Positions 46,677 through 59,020 of a stretch of DNA of 64,000 nucleotides are shown piece by piece (position 1 is the first letter of the stretch; each line of letters opens with the position of its first letter). Origin of the DNA: Diphasiastrum complanatum (lineage: Eukaryota; Streptophyta; Lycopodiopsida; Lycopodiales; Lycopodiaceae); assembly GCA_029204225.1 (NCBI GenBank), contig CM055092.1:40576016-40640015 (forward strand). Reading direction: 5' to 3'. Under the pieces are notes generated by a model that searched no databases, was not told the origin of the DNA, and saw nothing but the letters and a program-made list of their open reading frames with translations. The translations under genes and the position numbers were made by a program.

Positions 46677-46806
46677 TAAGGGGGACTGCTGGAAATTAAG
46701 CCCACAATTGTCTCCTTTGTGAATGACTAATTTCTATTTCATGATTCTTCATGCACGTGTATTGATCATTAATGTAGGGTCATGTGAAACCAACTTTGGT
46801 TCTACG
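46677..46806 (+). repeat. Polypurine tract and first part of copia B 3' LTR
   Basis: TAAGGGGGAC precedes TGCTGGAAATTAAGCC at 46687. The LTR copy ends at CTACG (46802-46806), the target duplication of copia D. TGT follows, possibly the last trace of D. Confidence 0.8.
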
Positions 46807-46809
46807 TGT

Positions 46810-47476
46810 GAAGAATTAAAAAAGAATGGGCAATGACTCTTCCTCCTCCGTGCACTAACCACTTCCAGACGCTCAGGGCTGTCTCGCGCTGGCCCCGCGG
46901 ATGATCCGCGACCTTCTCTTCATTAACCTGGCTATGGTTGCCTCCAAGTTTTTTCCACGCCTCCCTACCAATTGATTCAGCGCTCAGATTACTCTACGGC
47001 TGCCCACGACCATTTGTAGGTACATTCTTCCTGCTAGGGCGCCCCTCTCCATGCATTCACAGCACTGAAACATAGTATGTGTGGAGAAAGATCCACAGTT
47101 TTGTATATAAAAATCCTAGCTGTAGAAAAGGATGGAGCTTTCTTGAGATTTACTCAATCCTTTTCTGAGATTTTTCTAGCAGTCTCCTACACCACTGAGG
47201 TCACCCTATTGCAAGAACTCTCTTGAGATTTGGCTTCACAATTGATGCACAGTTGGATGCAAACAAGTTGTTCTTCTGAGGAACCCTATGTTTGCTACAA
47301 TCAACTTGAAAATTTAGCAATTTTCAGTTTTGCTCTTGGATCAAGCCAATAGCTTATTCTGAAGCCTTGAATTCAACTGCACTTTTCAAACGATTGCTTG
47401 CTTGACTAACCGTAAACATTTTTTCGAATTTTTCCAAAATTCGATTTCTAGCTAACATCGAACTGCGCCACTCCCA
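46810..47476 (-). other. Leader of copia C, inverted
   Basis: Sequence downstream (minus sense) of the C primer site, without coding potential. It belongs before 54094 in the original order. GC content is locally higher at 46850-46960. Confidence 0.65.
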
Positions 47477-47802
47477 GGCTCTGATACCATGTCAAGGATC
47501 TTACTGGCAGTATAGTTAGCTAATTTGCAAGCAATCTGACATCAATCAGATAAACAGTAAAGCTTCTAAACTGTATTTACACAAGAGACTGAAAGATATA
47601 TATACACAGTCTAATTTTTGTGGGGTACCACTGCATGGCAGTTTGGTCCTCGTTACGAGATGCGTGTCCCAATTTACACTACGTGTACCGTCAAACCGGC
47701 ACACATGCATACTATTTCAAAGATAGTAAAAAAACTCGAAATCACTGCTGAACACGGAAAGTCATGAACTGTGAGAGAAACTCGGGCTTACTTATTCTAA
47801 TA
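47477..47802 (-). repeat. Inverted 5' LTR and primer site of copia C
   Basis: 47490-47802 is the reverse complement of the LTR at 58681-59020. Directly beyond it, on minus, TGGTATCAGAGCC (47489-47477) is the primer site. It abuts CTTCC (47803-47807), reverse complement of the GGAAG after the other C LTR (59021-59025): an inverted pair of target duplications. Confidence 0.9.
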
Positions 47803-48757
47803 CTTCCTACCATAAAAAGTGAGAAAAAATATCGTGTGACAATGGCATCGAAAAGTGATTCTCATTTGATGGATTATGTTGTTCCTGATGTAGAATTGCA
47901 CATTCAGGATTATTCTGAAAAACTAGAATTCCATGTTGTTGCATTAGCTAATGTAGATATTATTCTCGAAAGAACAATGGCATTTTGATAAGAACAAGTC
48001 ATTGAGAACTGATTTTGTTGAAAAATATTTATCTTTTATGCATGAGAATTTTTTTAATTAAGATCAAGACTAGTGTAAGTGTTGACACTAAAATTGTTAA
48101 CCCTTATTCTAAACAAGAACTTAATTCTTTTATGAAGAATTCTGATTTTAAAGTTTATTTATGTTTTCATAATGATATCATTTGCTGCAATGATGAAGAT
48201 CTTAACATAAATGCCATGAATATATCCAGTGAGAACACTACAGAATTTGAAGCCCATAATGAACTTGGACAGGAATTCAATGATGTTTTTTTAGACCTTC
48301 CTATAGGTTTACCACCAGAAAGGACAATTGATCATAAAATTGACCTAATACTTGGAGCAATTCCAATCGCACAACGTCCTTATAGGATGAGTGCATCGGA
48401 AGAGGCTGAGGTAAGTAGACATTTATATGATTACCTGAAAAAGGGGTGGGTACAACTTAGTAAGTCTCCTTGGGCATCACCAGTGGTTCTGGTTGCCAAG
48501 AAGGATGGGACTACAAGGTTTTGCATTGACTATAAGAAATTGAACAAGGTAACCATTAAGAATAGATATTCACTGCCACAGATGGATGATCTAATAGACT
48601 ATATTGGTGGGTACTTTACCAAGATAGATCTACGATTGGGCTACCATTAGATACGCATTAAGGCAGAAGATATACCAAAAACCGGGTTTCGAACTCGCTT
48701 TGGTCACTACAAATTTTGGTGTTGCCTTTTGATTTGACCAATGCACCTGCAACTTTT
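47803..48757 (+). pseudogene. Inverted chromovirus A protease C-terminus and RT N-terminus
   Basis: LPTIKSEKKYRVTMASKSD continues the protease frame that is cut at 59021. DIILERTMAF closes the protease. RT then reads [54 protein letters not shown] and FGHYKFWC, ending at ATF (48757), exactly where the frame at 42164 resumes with QQMMND. Stops and frameshifts present. Confidence 0.88.
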
Positions 48758-50147
48758 TGATGGGGCAAGGGAGTGCGAAGAACATGAATGAAGAAGAGAG
48801 CAGGAATATTGCAGTATAGCTCTCCTGTTACAATCAGCTGCTAGATGCAAAAATAGTCTAATAAAAATCTTATGCTAGGTATAATCACAACTTTAAGTGT
48901 TCTAGTTGCCCAACAGGATCTTAAAAATTAATTCATACTTTCAAAAATAAGAATACAGTCCGCTGAAGCGAATAGAAATGGTTTGTGTGTGGTATTACTG
49001 AAAAAATGGATTCAATGTGAAGTTTGGTTCTTCAATAGATGGAAAGAGCAGTGTGTTATCGGGAGTTCCTCAGGCGTCAAAGACAACCATCGTCTGATCA
49101 GAAACTGAGGAGTTGTAGACGTCCATGTTCTGATCAGAGTGAGCGAGCAAATGTTATCAAACAACAATAAAGTGCATTCACTAACAACAAGCATTCATCT
49201 ACGTTATACACAGATATAAAAACATGTTGTTGCTATATTACACCGAAGCACAACAAAATAGCAATTGCAACAAAAAATGACGGCATAACTGGGAGGCTCA
49301 AATAATACGTCTCATGGACGGAGCTTCTCAAATAACCTGTGCTGGGATGATCTATTTATAGATTGCAACCATGTATTAACTACATTGAATGTTTGTCACC
49401 TAATTAGGTAAGTCGTTGTACTTGGTAGTATATGGCTTTTGTGACAGCTATACATACTGTATACTGTCAACAAAATAGGAATGTTGACGAGGACAAGGAC
49501 GTCGAAAATTCTCTCACTTCATATTTTACGTGAAGTGGTTTTCTCTCACTTCGCAATTTCGAGAAGTGGCTGGGAAAGTCCTTCATTCAAAATAGATGAC
49601 CTTCATTTTTTCTCTCTCTTCAATTTTTTTGCGAAAAAGCCGAAGGTGCCCTAAAACAGTTCAAGTCTTGAAATAGATGACCTTTGAGAATTTTCTCTCT
49701 CTTCGTGAACATTTTGCGAAAATGCCGAAGGTGCCCTAAAATGGTTGAACTTTGAACTGTGCCTAAGTGACACATTTTGGGGAAATGCAAAAAAGATGAA
49801 ACTGTTGTGAAATAGTTTAAACTGTTGAACTATGCTAGTTTCGCATTTCGGAAAAATGCAAAAAAGACAACATTGTGACGAACATAGTTCATTTCTATAG
49901 ACTGTCACGACACTTAGAGTATTTTGCAGACTGTCGCGAAAGTAATGTATTTCTGCAGACTTGTTCTAAATACTAATTCTGTGGAAGTACTTGAAGATGG
50001 CCAAGTCTTCAATGACTTCAAATTATTGAACTTAACATCTGAATTTGAAATTATGATAGGATTGGTTACCCTTTGCTGGAGATCAGTCGTTGTAGATGTT
50101 CTCCAAATTAATTGGCTGTCTAAGAGGTATCAGATGAGCAGACGTAG
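48758..50147 (-). repeat. Remainder of copia B 3' LTR, inverted
   Basis: Reverse complement of 42284-43345 over its shared part, plus about 320 bp (48758-49075) missing from the 5' LTR. Ends TGATGG on + (CCATCA on minus). Together with 46687-46806 this implies an LTR of about 1.5 kb. Confidence 0.82.
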
Positions 50148-50781
50148 TGTTGATTTCACACGTGTGGACTGTCCACAACATGTACTTGTGACCTCCTAAG
50201 GTGTGTAGATGCACCAAGATCAAGACTAGATTGAGATTCAAGATCTATCTTTGATTCTATGGCAAAAACACACTACTACATGCATTCTACGTGTGGGAAG
50301 TGTTCCAAAAATAATATAAGAAAAAACAAGCTGCTCTCCTTGGGTAGAGAGAGAAAATCATCATGAGTTCTCGAGTAGAGAGAGAAAGCTAGAAAACCAA
50401 TTACTCATAAAATCCATTCAATCTCAAAATCAATTAGATCCAAATGAGGAGTACAATGATACTAGTAGATCCACGAGCTACCACTATGCTTAACTATGAT
50501 TGGACCACACTTTGCCACCTCTTAATCCTATTGGACCATTGATCCATGCACCTCTAAATTCTATTGGACCATTTTCAAGCAAACCTCAAATTCTATTGGA
50601 CCCTTCAAGGTTCCACCTCTAAATCCTATTGGACCTCTTCAATTTCATCAAACAAAAGTATTACACTTGTCTACACTCTAATTGGCACGATTTTAGCCTC
50701 TTACTCTATTTTGGCTAAATAGTGGCATTACAAGTGGAAATGGATAATTTGCCATCTATGCCAAATTTGGTCCTATCAACA
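50148..50781 (-). repeat. 3' LTR of copia D (634 bp)
   Basis: On minus it begins TGTTGATAGGACC and ends GTGTGAAATCAACA. It contains tandem CTATTGGACC-type phrases (50510-50640). 50782-50950 is the short 3' untranslated part. Confidence 0.88.
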
Positions 50782-51007
50782 TCCTACACCTAGATGCTTG
50801 ATATAAAAAACATAAGACCCCTATATCTAGCATAGATAATCTTTTTCAATTCTTCACACTCTTAAAAAATTATTTATGAAGATTTGAGCATTGATCTTGA
50901 TATAACTCCAAGATTAGATCTATGCTTGATGAAAGCACTTTTGCTCAAAGGCTTGGTGAGTAGATCGGCAATACAAGAGGAGAGTTGACATGCTCCAAAT
51001 AGATTTC

Positions 51008-53551
51008 TCATCCAATAAGCTTTTCTCTCACAAAATGGTGTGCCACTTCTATGTGCTTGCTTCTTGCATGAAATATGGGATTATTGGCAAGAGCTTGGGT
51101 CGAGATGTTATCACACTTGATCATTGGTAGATCATCCTCCTTGATGCACTTTAGCTCCATTAATAACCTCTTGATCCAAAGCACTTCTTTGCTAGTTGTA
51201 GTGAGTGTTTTGTACTCGGCCTCACATGAAGAGAGAAATATAGTATCTTGCTTTTTGGAAAGCCAAGATATTAGATTGCCTCCAAGAAAGATAGTGTATG
51301 CACTAATAGACTTTCGATCCATCTTGTCACTTGCAAAGTCCGAATCCGAGTAGCCAATAATGGATAGATCTTCACTTTTATAGAGTAGACCATAATCACA
51401 AGATGAAGATACATATCTTAGAATCCTCTTGGCCATCTTCCAATGATGGATCTTAGGATCTTGCATAAATTGACTCAATTTGTGCACACAAAAACTTAGA
51501 TCGGGCCTAGTAATGGTAAGCCAAATCAAGGAGCCTACAAGACTCCTAAACAGTGTGATGTCCTCAAAGGATCTTTCATCACCTTTATTAGGATCTTTTA
51601 CAATTTGCTCCATTGGAGTATCTATGCTGTTAGAATTTTCCATATGAAATTTTTTCAACATAGAGTAAGCATATCTAGATTGGCATATAAAGACATGATT
51701 TTCATAAAAAATTAATTTCTAGGCCTAGGATGTAATGCATCTCTCCTAGATCTTGAATTTTAAACTCACATCCAAGTGCTAGCTTGGTTTCATCAACTAG
51801 CTTGATACAACTTCCACAAAGAATAATGTCATCAACATAAACTAGAAGAATGACAATATTGCTATCAACAAACTTTAGATACATGGAAGGATCATAGTCA
51901 CTAAGAGTAAATCCTAGTCTTGAATAATTAAGTCTTGAATACCATGATCTTGGTGCTTGCTTGAGTCCATAAAGACTTTTGAAGAGCAAGCACACTTTGG
52001 ACTCATCCTTGATGAATCCTTGAGGTTGTTCCATATAGATCTCCTCCTCAAGATAACCATTTAGAAAAGCATTGGATACATTTAATTGGAACACATTCTA
52101 CTTGAAAAAACAAGCAAGAGAAATAAGAATTCTTATTGTCACCATCTTTGCAACGGGTGCAAAGGTCTCCTCATAATCAAGACCATGGATTTGAGCAAAT
52201 CTTTTGGCACATAATCTTGCTTTATGCTTGTTGATGGTGCCATCATGATTGAACTTGATCCGAAATACCCACTTGCAACCAATCACATGCTTGTTGGATG
52301 GAGGATCCACAAGCTCCCAAGTATTGTTGGTGATCAATGCATCATACTCTTGCTTCATGGCATCATACCACTCCTTGGTATTGAGTGCCTCTTGTACATT
52401 CTTTGGCTCTTCATGAGAGACATAAAAAACATAATTAGTGGAATCAAGATCCACTTGTTTGCCTTTGTCAACATATGAGAGCCTCTTAGGCTTGGATCTA
52501 TCTCTCATGGATCTTCTTGGTGAGAAAATCCGAGGAGAGTTTTCTTCAAATCTCGACCCCATCACATCATGATTGTCTTCAAAATCAATAATTGATGATG
52601 CATCCTCAGATTTCTTGATCTCGGCCTCTTCAAAAGATGAATGCTGATCTTCATGAAAGACAACATCTCTGCTTTCAATAACTTGAGAAGTAGAGAGTAC
52701 AAAGATTCTATAGGCCTTTTTGGTGGATGAGTATCCAACCATGATCCCTTTGCATGCACTAGGATCTTCCTTATTCCTTGTTTCCAAGGTAATATGGGCA
52801 AAGCATATGCATCCAAAAACTCTAAGGTGATCAACCTTAGGCTTCTTCAAATATAAGATCTCATATGGTGACTTTCCTCCAAGAGCTATATGTGGGAGCC
52901 TATTGCAAAGATAATTTGCACAATTAATGTCTTATCCCCAAAAATCTTTGGGCAAAGATGCCTCAATTCTCATAGATTTTGCACATTCACATAGAGATCT
53001 ATTCTTTCTCTCAGCCACTCCATTTTGAGATGGAGAATAGGCACAAGAGAACTTTCTTTTAATGCCTTCAATCTCACAAAAATCATGAAATTTATTGGAG
53101 ATATATTCACCACCTCCATCACATCTAAGAGCTTTAATCTTGATTGAGAATCGCTTCTCTACATAACCTTTGAAAATAAGGAAATGATCAAACACCATAG
53201 ATTAGAAGCAAGAAGATATATCCAAGTGAATCTTGTGAAATCATCAATGAAAGTAACAAAACAAGTGGCTCCTTCCTTGTTTATAGTTGATTAGAAATGC
53301 ACATCCAAGTGGATTTACTCCAAAGGATGCTTGCTTTTGATAGAAGATCTTGTAAATGGCTTTTTGTGAGATTTAGCAATAGCACAAGCCTCACAAGGCT
53401 TGATCTTCTTGGAGAATGACTTTGGCAAGCCAATAGCTTTGGCCTCTTTGATCATAAAGAGCATGGATTTGTAGTTGGGATGTCCCAACCTCCTATGCCA
53501 TATTTCCTCCATAGAGAGCTTGTTCACAAGAGCAACATTACAAGAATTCAC
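51008..53551 (-). pseudogene. copia D integrase, RT and RNase H
   Basis: Integrase HHCC (WHRRLGHPNYKSM; CEACAIAKSHKK) at 53551-53315 and core at 53198-52932 with intact CDGGGEY and GVAERKNRS. RT start at 52850-52098, then VSNAFLNGYLEEEIY and VYVDDIILCGSC at 52094-51702. RNase H at 51661-51008 has SDSDFASDKMDRKSISAY, SSCEAEYKTL and CDNISTQALANNPIFHARSK. Few frame breaks; closely related to element G but with different LTRs. Could not make its own Gag. Confidence 0.92.
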
Positions 53552-53590
53552 ATATTCATTTGGATCTAGTTTATAGATGCACCTTAGGTA

Positions 53591-54093
53591 GGCTCAGATA
53601 CCATGTTGATTTTACACGTGTGGACTGTCCACAACATGTACTTGTGATCTCCTAAGGGTGTAGATGCACCAAGATCAAGACTAGATTGAGATTCAAGATC
53701 TATCTTTGATTCTATGGCAAAAACACACTACTACATGCATTCAATCACTTCCAATTCTAACTCACACGTGTGGGAAGTGTTCCAAAAATAATCTAAGTAA
53801 AAAGAAGTTGCTCTCCTTGGGTAGAGAGAGAAAATCATCATGAGCTCTCGAGTAGAGAGAGAAAGTTAGAAAACCAATTACGCACAAAATCCACTCAATC
53901 TCAAAATCAATTAGATCCAAATGAGGAGTACAATGATTAGTAGATCCACGAGCTACCACTATGCTTAACTATGATTGGACCACACTTTGCCACCTCTTAA
54001 TCCTATTGGACCATTGATCCATGCACCTCTAAATTCTATTGGACCATTTTTAAGCAAACCTCAAATTCTATTGGACCCTTCAAGGTTCCACAG
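53591..54093 (-). repeat. Primer site and truncated 5' LTR of copia D
   Basis: On minus TGGTATCTGAGCC (53603-53591) follows the LTR end AAAATCAACA at 53604. The LTR matches 50148-50640 and stops at 54093, losing its first 130-150 bp at an inversion breakpoint. Confidence 0.88.
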
Positions 54094-54693
54094 CCATCAG
54101 ATAGAGAGTCTGATTAATAAGGGGTTGAAGATTGAGTCTCCATGATCAGGTGTGGACCGTGGATTGGAGATCAACCGTTGGATGAACTTGATGTGGACTC
54201 AACGGGCACTGAAGTGCCAAGTATACCTTCAATTTCATTAAAAAAATTTAATGTGAAATTGGAGTTGGGTCCCCAAATTCACGAAGTTTGAAGTTACTTC
54301 ATTGTGAAGAAACAATGCATTTTCAATAAGGGCGCATATCTTTTGGGTCTTTTCTCCGTTTAGGACCATCCAAAAGCCAAAATCCTCCAAATTAAGGGCA
54401 GAGAAGGACTGTAGTCTGCAAGTACGATACCTGAAAACAGAGGGATTGCCGTGGAGAGAGTGTTCGGAGCGCGCCAAAAGTCTTTTCACCATTCTAGTGA
54501 GCAAGTAGTTGGGAGTTGGTGACGAAGGGCATTTCGGAGGATGATACCTATTTGGATTCCGATTTGGCAAAAAAGCGGCGGGAGGTTCTGAAACTTTTTT
54601 GGCAGACCTTAAAGTTGACTTTTAAAAGTCTAAATTGCTCTATAAGCTTGTCATTGGGCCTCATTAAGGCGCTATAGGAGCAATTTTTGGCAA

Positions 54694-55946
54694 AATGGTA
54701 GGGTTGGGAGAATCCGTGCTTGGAGAAGCTAGTAGATTGGACCGGGTATCCAATTATAGCATTTGGAAATTCAAAATGAAAAGTATTTTCATGAAAAAGG
54801 AGCTGTGGGACATTGTTATTGGGGTGGAACAACGGCCAGCTACAACTCCAGCCGATATTCGTGCATTTGACAAAAGGGCACAGAAGGCCTTATCCTTGAT
54901 AAACTTGTCAGTGAAGGACCATGTTATTGCCCACATCAGTGAAGCTGTATCAGCAAGAGGCACATGGGATGCACTCAAAACGTAGTTTCAAACGGCGAAC
55001 CCCTCTCGAATGATGTTTTTGAGGACCAAACTCATACGTGTTCGCATGGAGGAGAATGAGGGCATAGGGTCCTATTTCACACGAAGCTATTGGAGAACCA
55101 ATAAGAGATGGTGAGCTAGTTCACACAGCTATAAATAGCCTTCCCGAAAGTTTCCAAATGTTTGCAAGTGGCATTGCTTCAAGGGAGAGACTACCAACAT
55201 TTGAAAATCTTCATGGCATCATCCTACAAGAGGAACAAAGACGTGAAGTGGTAAAAACTTGACTTCCCACATCTGAAGATCAAGCAATGCTAGCCAAAGG
55301 AAAGCATAAATACAAGAAGCAATCCAAGAAGTCGAATGTGGAGGATGACAATCAAGGATCCACATCAGGCAAGAAGAAGAAAGGCAACTGTTTCTATTGC
55401 CAAAAGCTTGGACATTGGGCAAGATATTGTCGCAAAAAAAAGATGGATATTTAGAGGGGCAAAGTGAAATAGTTGACCAATTTTGTCGAAAAAGAGAATG
55501 ATAGCGATAACGAAGATCAAGGCACGGCATTTGCGACAGCATTAGCATCGCAACATTCCATTGATCATACACATTGGTACATGGACTCAAGAGCAACGAG
55601 ATACATGACTGGCAACAAATCATGGTTTAAAAATCTGGAGCTTACTGATGATGGAGATAGAGTTGCGCAGGCGAACGACGACGAGTGCCAAATCCATGGA
55701 GTTGGTGCAGTGCCTATTCAATTTCCTAATGGACATGTGAAGGTAATTGAAAATGTGTTGTATGTTTATGGCCTTCAGAAGAGTCTTTATTCTATTGGTA
55801 CAATGATAGATCATAAGGTGAAGGTGGAGTTCAATGACAAGAAATGCCAGATCAAGGATGTGAAATGGGGTTTCAAGGTGATTGCTGATGGCTTTAGGGA
55901 TAAAACTTGTGGTTTGTACAAGTTAAATGTTGTTGTTACGAAGTGA
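54694..55946 (+). pseudogene. copia C gag and protease
   Basis: Gag begins MVGLGESVLGEASRLDRVSN with SIWKFKMKSIFMKKELW. A stop near 54984 and frameshifts follow. Zinc knuckle CFYCQKLGHWARYC at about 55389-55430. Protease site WYMDSRATRYMTG has DSR in place of DSG, probably inactivating. LIENVLYV-like VIENVLYVYGLQKSLYSI continues the protease. Frame ends at 55946. Confidence 0.88.
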
Positions 55947-55979
55947 AATGTATTAGCATCGACATCTATATCACAAAGT

Positions 55980-56910
55980 GATTTATGGCATAGACGTATG
56001 GGGCATTTGAACTTCAAAATCTTGGGGCTACTTCGTAAGCTCAAGATGGTAACAGGTCTACCTAGTTTGGATGATAAGGAAGAGTCCATTTGCAAGGAGT
56101 GCGTGCTAGGCAAGTTACACAGGAAGAAGTTCAATAAAGAAGGAGCAACAAGGGCAAAACGAGTGCTTGAGTTGATACACTCTGACCTATGTGGGCCAAT
56201 GAAGGTAATGTCTATTGGTAAAGCATTTTATTTGCTAACCTTCATTGATGATTACTCACGGAAGACCTGGATCTACACCGTTAAGTAGAAGTCTGACACA
56301 TTTGGATGCTTCAAAAGCTTCAAAGCATTGGTTGAAAATCAGTCAGGTGCTAAGATCAAGGTACTCAGGGCAGATTGTGGTGGTGAGTATCGTTCCACAG
56401 ATTTTATTAATTTTTGAAAGGAACATGGCATTAAACAGGAGTTTGCGCAAGTTGATACACCTCGACAAAATGGGGTAGCTGAAAGGAAGAATTGTACCAT
56501 TGTCGAAGTAGCTAGGGAAATGATGACACATATGGGAGTTACCGATTCTTTATGGGGAGAAGCTGTCAAAACTGCTGTGTTCTTACAAAATAGAAGCCCT
56601 AGAGTTGCTGTACATAATCGCACACCCGAGGAGGCATTCACTGGAAAGAAGCCTAAGATGGATGGGCTGTGAGTATTTGGATGTCGAGTGTATGTTCACA
56701 TACCTAAGAGCGAGAGAGCCAAAATGCAGGTAAAGGCCTTGAAGTGCATTTTTACAGGATATGATGAACAAACCAAGGGATATAGATGTTATGATCCAGA
56801 GGGACTACATGTGCACATAAGTCGTGATGTCTTATTTGATGAAATCCATAGATTTGGGGATGAAGAAAAGAATAATGATGAGCTATGCAAGCTTCTCAAA
56901 AGAGGATGAA
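55980..56910 (+). pseudogene. copia C integrase
   Basis: HHCC domain LWHRRMGHLNFKIL and CKECVLGKLHRKKF. Core: IHSDLCGPMKVMS, FIDDYSRKTWIY, a stop, then [12 protein letters not shown] and NGVAERKNCTIVEVA, so all three catalytic residues remain. C-terminal region VFGCRVYVHIPKSERAKM to 56909. Stops at about 56286, 56416 and 56670. Confidence 0.88.
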
Positions 56911-56991
56911 ATAGCTCTACCACCATAGGAAGATCATCATGATGATGATGAGGGACGTGGTACTCCTCCCACCATAGAGACGAGATGGAGA

Positions 56992-58660
56992 GTGAGAAAC
57001 AAATCTATTGGATCGGAAAAGACTGACGTAGCAGGTGATAAAAGGAAGGAGCACAAGGAGAGAGAGTTGCGGCATTCCACACGAGAGAGAAAGGAACCTG
57101 ACAAGTTTCAGGTAAATCTTGCACTTATGAGTGACATTATTTCATATACTGAACCCTCTTGCTTTGAGGAGGCCAAAAATCACGAGATATGGCAAAAAGC
57201 AATGCAGGAGGAGATTGATTCCATCAAACACCATGACACATGGGAGATAGTGGACCTTCCAAAGGGCAAAAGAACCATTGGCAACAAATGGGTATACAGG
57301 ACAAACTACAATGCCGATGAAACTATTGCAAAACACAAAGCAAGGCTTGTCTTGAAGGGCTATGCGCAAAGTAAAGGTATTGACTACGAAGAGACCTTCG
57401 CTCATGTGGCCAAGTGGAATACACTTCGCATGGTGATTGCTTTGGCGACACTATTTGGATGGAATCTATATCAGATGGACGTAAAGTCCGCAAACTTGAA
57501 GAAGAAGTGTACATGGAGCAACCTAGTGGCTTTATGACACATGGCATGGAAGATAAAGTGTGCAAGCTAAAGAAAGCCTTGTACGGATTGAAACAAGCAC
57601 CACGTGCTTGGTATAGCCACTTTGATGAGCATCTCCTTTCTAGAGGTTTGATACGCACTTCTTTAGATTTCAATCTTTACTACTTTGCTCGTGACTCAAG
57701 TATCACACTGATTGTGTTGTACGTAGACGACCTCATAATCACAGAAAATCATGATGATTTGATTGGTGCAATCAAGAAAGACTTATCTTCTAGTTTTGAT
57801 ATGACTGATCTTGGCTTGATGCACTACTATTTGGGAGTGGAAGTATGGCAAGGTTGCAATAGCATTGCACTAACACAGACAAAGTATGTGAATGAGATTT
57901 TGAAGCGTTTTAAAATGTGCAACAGCAAGCCAGTATCCACACTTGTGGAAGTTGGTAAGAAACTATCTAACCAGGATGAGAATGCACTAGTTGATGCCAC
58001 TTTATTTCGTCAATTAGTTGGTTTGCTGATTTATCTCACAACTACTCGTCCTGACATAATTTATGCTATAAGCATTGTAAGTCAATTCATAGCTACTCCT
58101 AGAGAGATTCATTGGAAAGCAGCGAAGAGAATTCTTTGTTACGTGAAGGGCACGATAACCCATGGATTGTTATATGAGAGGCAGCATACTTTACCAGTTT
58201 TACAGGGCTTTGTTGATTCAGATTGGGCAGGCTGTATTGATGACAGGAAATCTACCACAGGTTATATATTTCATGTTGGTAATGGTGTATTTTCTTGGTC
58301 AAGTGAGAAACAAGAGTTGCTCTTTCTACTACAGAAGCAGAATACAAAGCACTATGTTCAACTACGCAAGAAGCAGTTTGGCTAAGAAGAATGCTAGAAG
58401 ACATTGGAATTCCATAGAATAAGCCTACTATGATCAGATGTGACAGTTAGAGTGCCATACAACTAGCCAAAAATCTTGTATTTCATGCACACACAAAGCA
58501 TATAGAGATTAAGTATCATTTCATTAGAGAGAAGTTGTTATCTATTGAAATAGACATAGTGCATTGTAAGACAGAGAATCAGTTAGCTGATATATTCACT
58601 AAACCTTTAAGTACTGATAAGTTTGAGTTTTTTAGAGAAAAGCTCTTTGTAAGAAAGATA
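56992..58660 (+). pseudogene. copia C RT and RNase H
   Basis: RT starts within 56992-57537 (EIVDLPKGKRTIGNKWVYRT, GIDYEETFAHVAKW). A frameshift at about 57500 leads to EEEVYMEQPSGFM, LYGLKQAPRAWYSHF and VLYVDDLIITENHDD. RNase H has GFVDSDWAGCIDDRKSTTGY, breaks at about 58380, and continues in other frames (HTKHIEIKYHFIRE-like) to about 58660. Confidence 0.92.
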
Positions 58661-58680
58661 AACTAGGGCTTAAGGGAGAG

Positions 58681-59020
58681 TGTTAGAATAAGTAAGCCCG
58701 AGTTTCTCTCACAGTTCATGACTTTTCGTGTTCAGTAGTGATTTCGAGTTTTTTACTGTCTTTGTGATAGTATGCATGTGTGCCAGTTTGACGGTACACG
58801 TAGCGTAAATTGGGACACGCGTCCCGTAACGGGGACCGAACTGCCATGCAGCGATACCCCACAAAAATTAGACTGTGTATATATATATCTTTCAGTCTCT
58901 TTTGTAAATATAGTTCAAAAGTGTTCTCTTGGGTTTGTGTGTGATCTCTCTTTAATGTTATCTGATTGATGTCAGATGCTTGCAAATTAGCTAGCTATAC
59001 TACCAGTAAGATCCTTGACA
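58681..59020 (+). repeat. 3' LTR of copia C (340 bp)
   Basis: Begins TGTTAGAATAAGTAAGCC, ends GATCCTTGACA, followed by target duplication GGAAG (59021-59025). Inverted partner at 47490-47802. Confidence 0.93.

Larger units (their letters stand above)
42165..46806 (+). mobile_element. Ty1/copia element B, inserted in chromovirus RT
   Basis: 5' LTR begins at 42165 after the target duplication GAAAG. Gag to RNase H follow on plus, with a polypurine tract at 46677-46686 and a 3' LTR from 46687. The 3' LTR is interrupted at 46806 by copia D; its remaining 1390 bp lies inverted at 48758-50147, ending beside CTTTT (reverse of the target duplication, one mismatch). The 5' LTR end, leader and gag start are deleted near 43350. 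Confidence 0.85.
50148..54093 (-). mobile_element. Ty1/copia element D, gag-deleted, inserted in the B LTR
   Basis: 3' LTR 50148-50781 and truncated 5' LTR 53604-54093. The primer site on minus is beside 53604, and pol spans 53551-51008. Gag and protease are absent: only about 50 bp separate the primer site from the integrase start. Target duplication CGTAG (50143-50147) matches CTACG at 46802-46806, inverted. Confidence 0.88.
54094..59020 (+). mobile_element. Ty1/copia element C, main body
   Basis: Leader 54094-54693, gag-pol 54694-58660, polypurine tract GGGCTTAAGGGAGAG ending 58680, 3' LTR 58681-59020. The 5' LTR and first part of the leader are inverted at 46810-47802. Inserted into the chromovirus A protease. 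Confidence 0.9.

Noticed and set aside
47803-48757. Separate plus-strand gypsy element
   Set aside because: Its ends match the interrupted frames of the minus-strand chromovirus exactly, with inverted target duplications, so it is an inverted piece of that element.
48758-50147. Solo LTR of an independent insertion
   Set aside because: It continues the copia B LTR broken at 46806 and shares the D target duplication, so it is the displaced remainder of the B 3' LTR.
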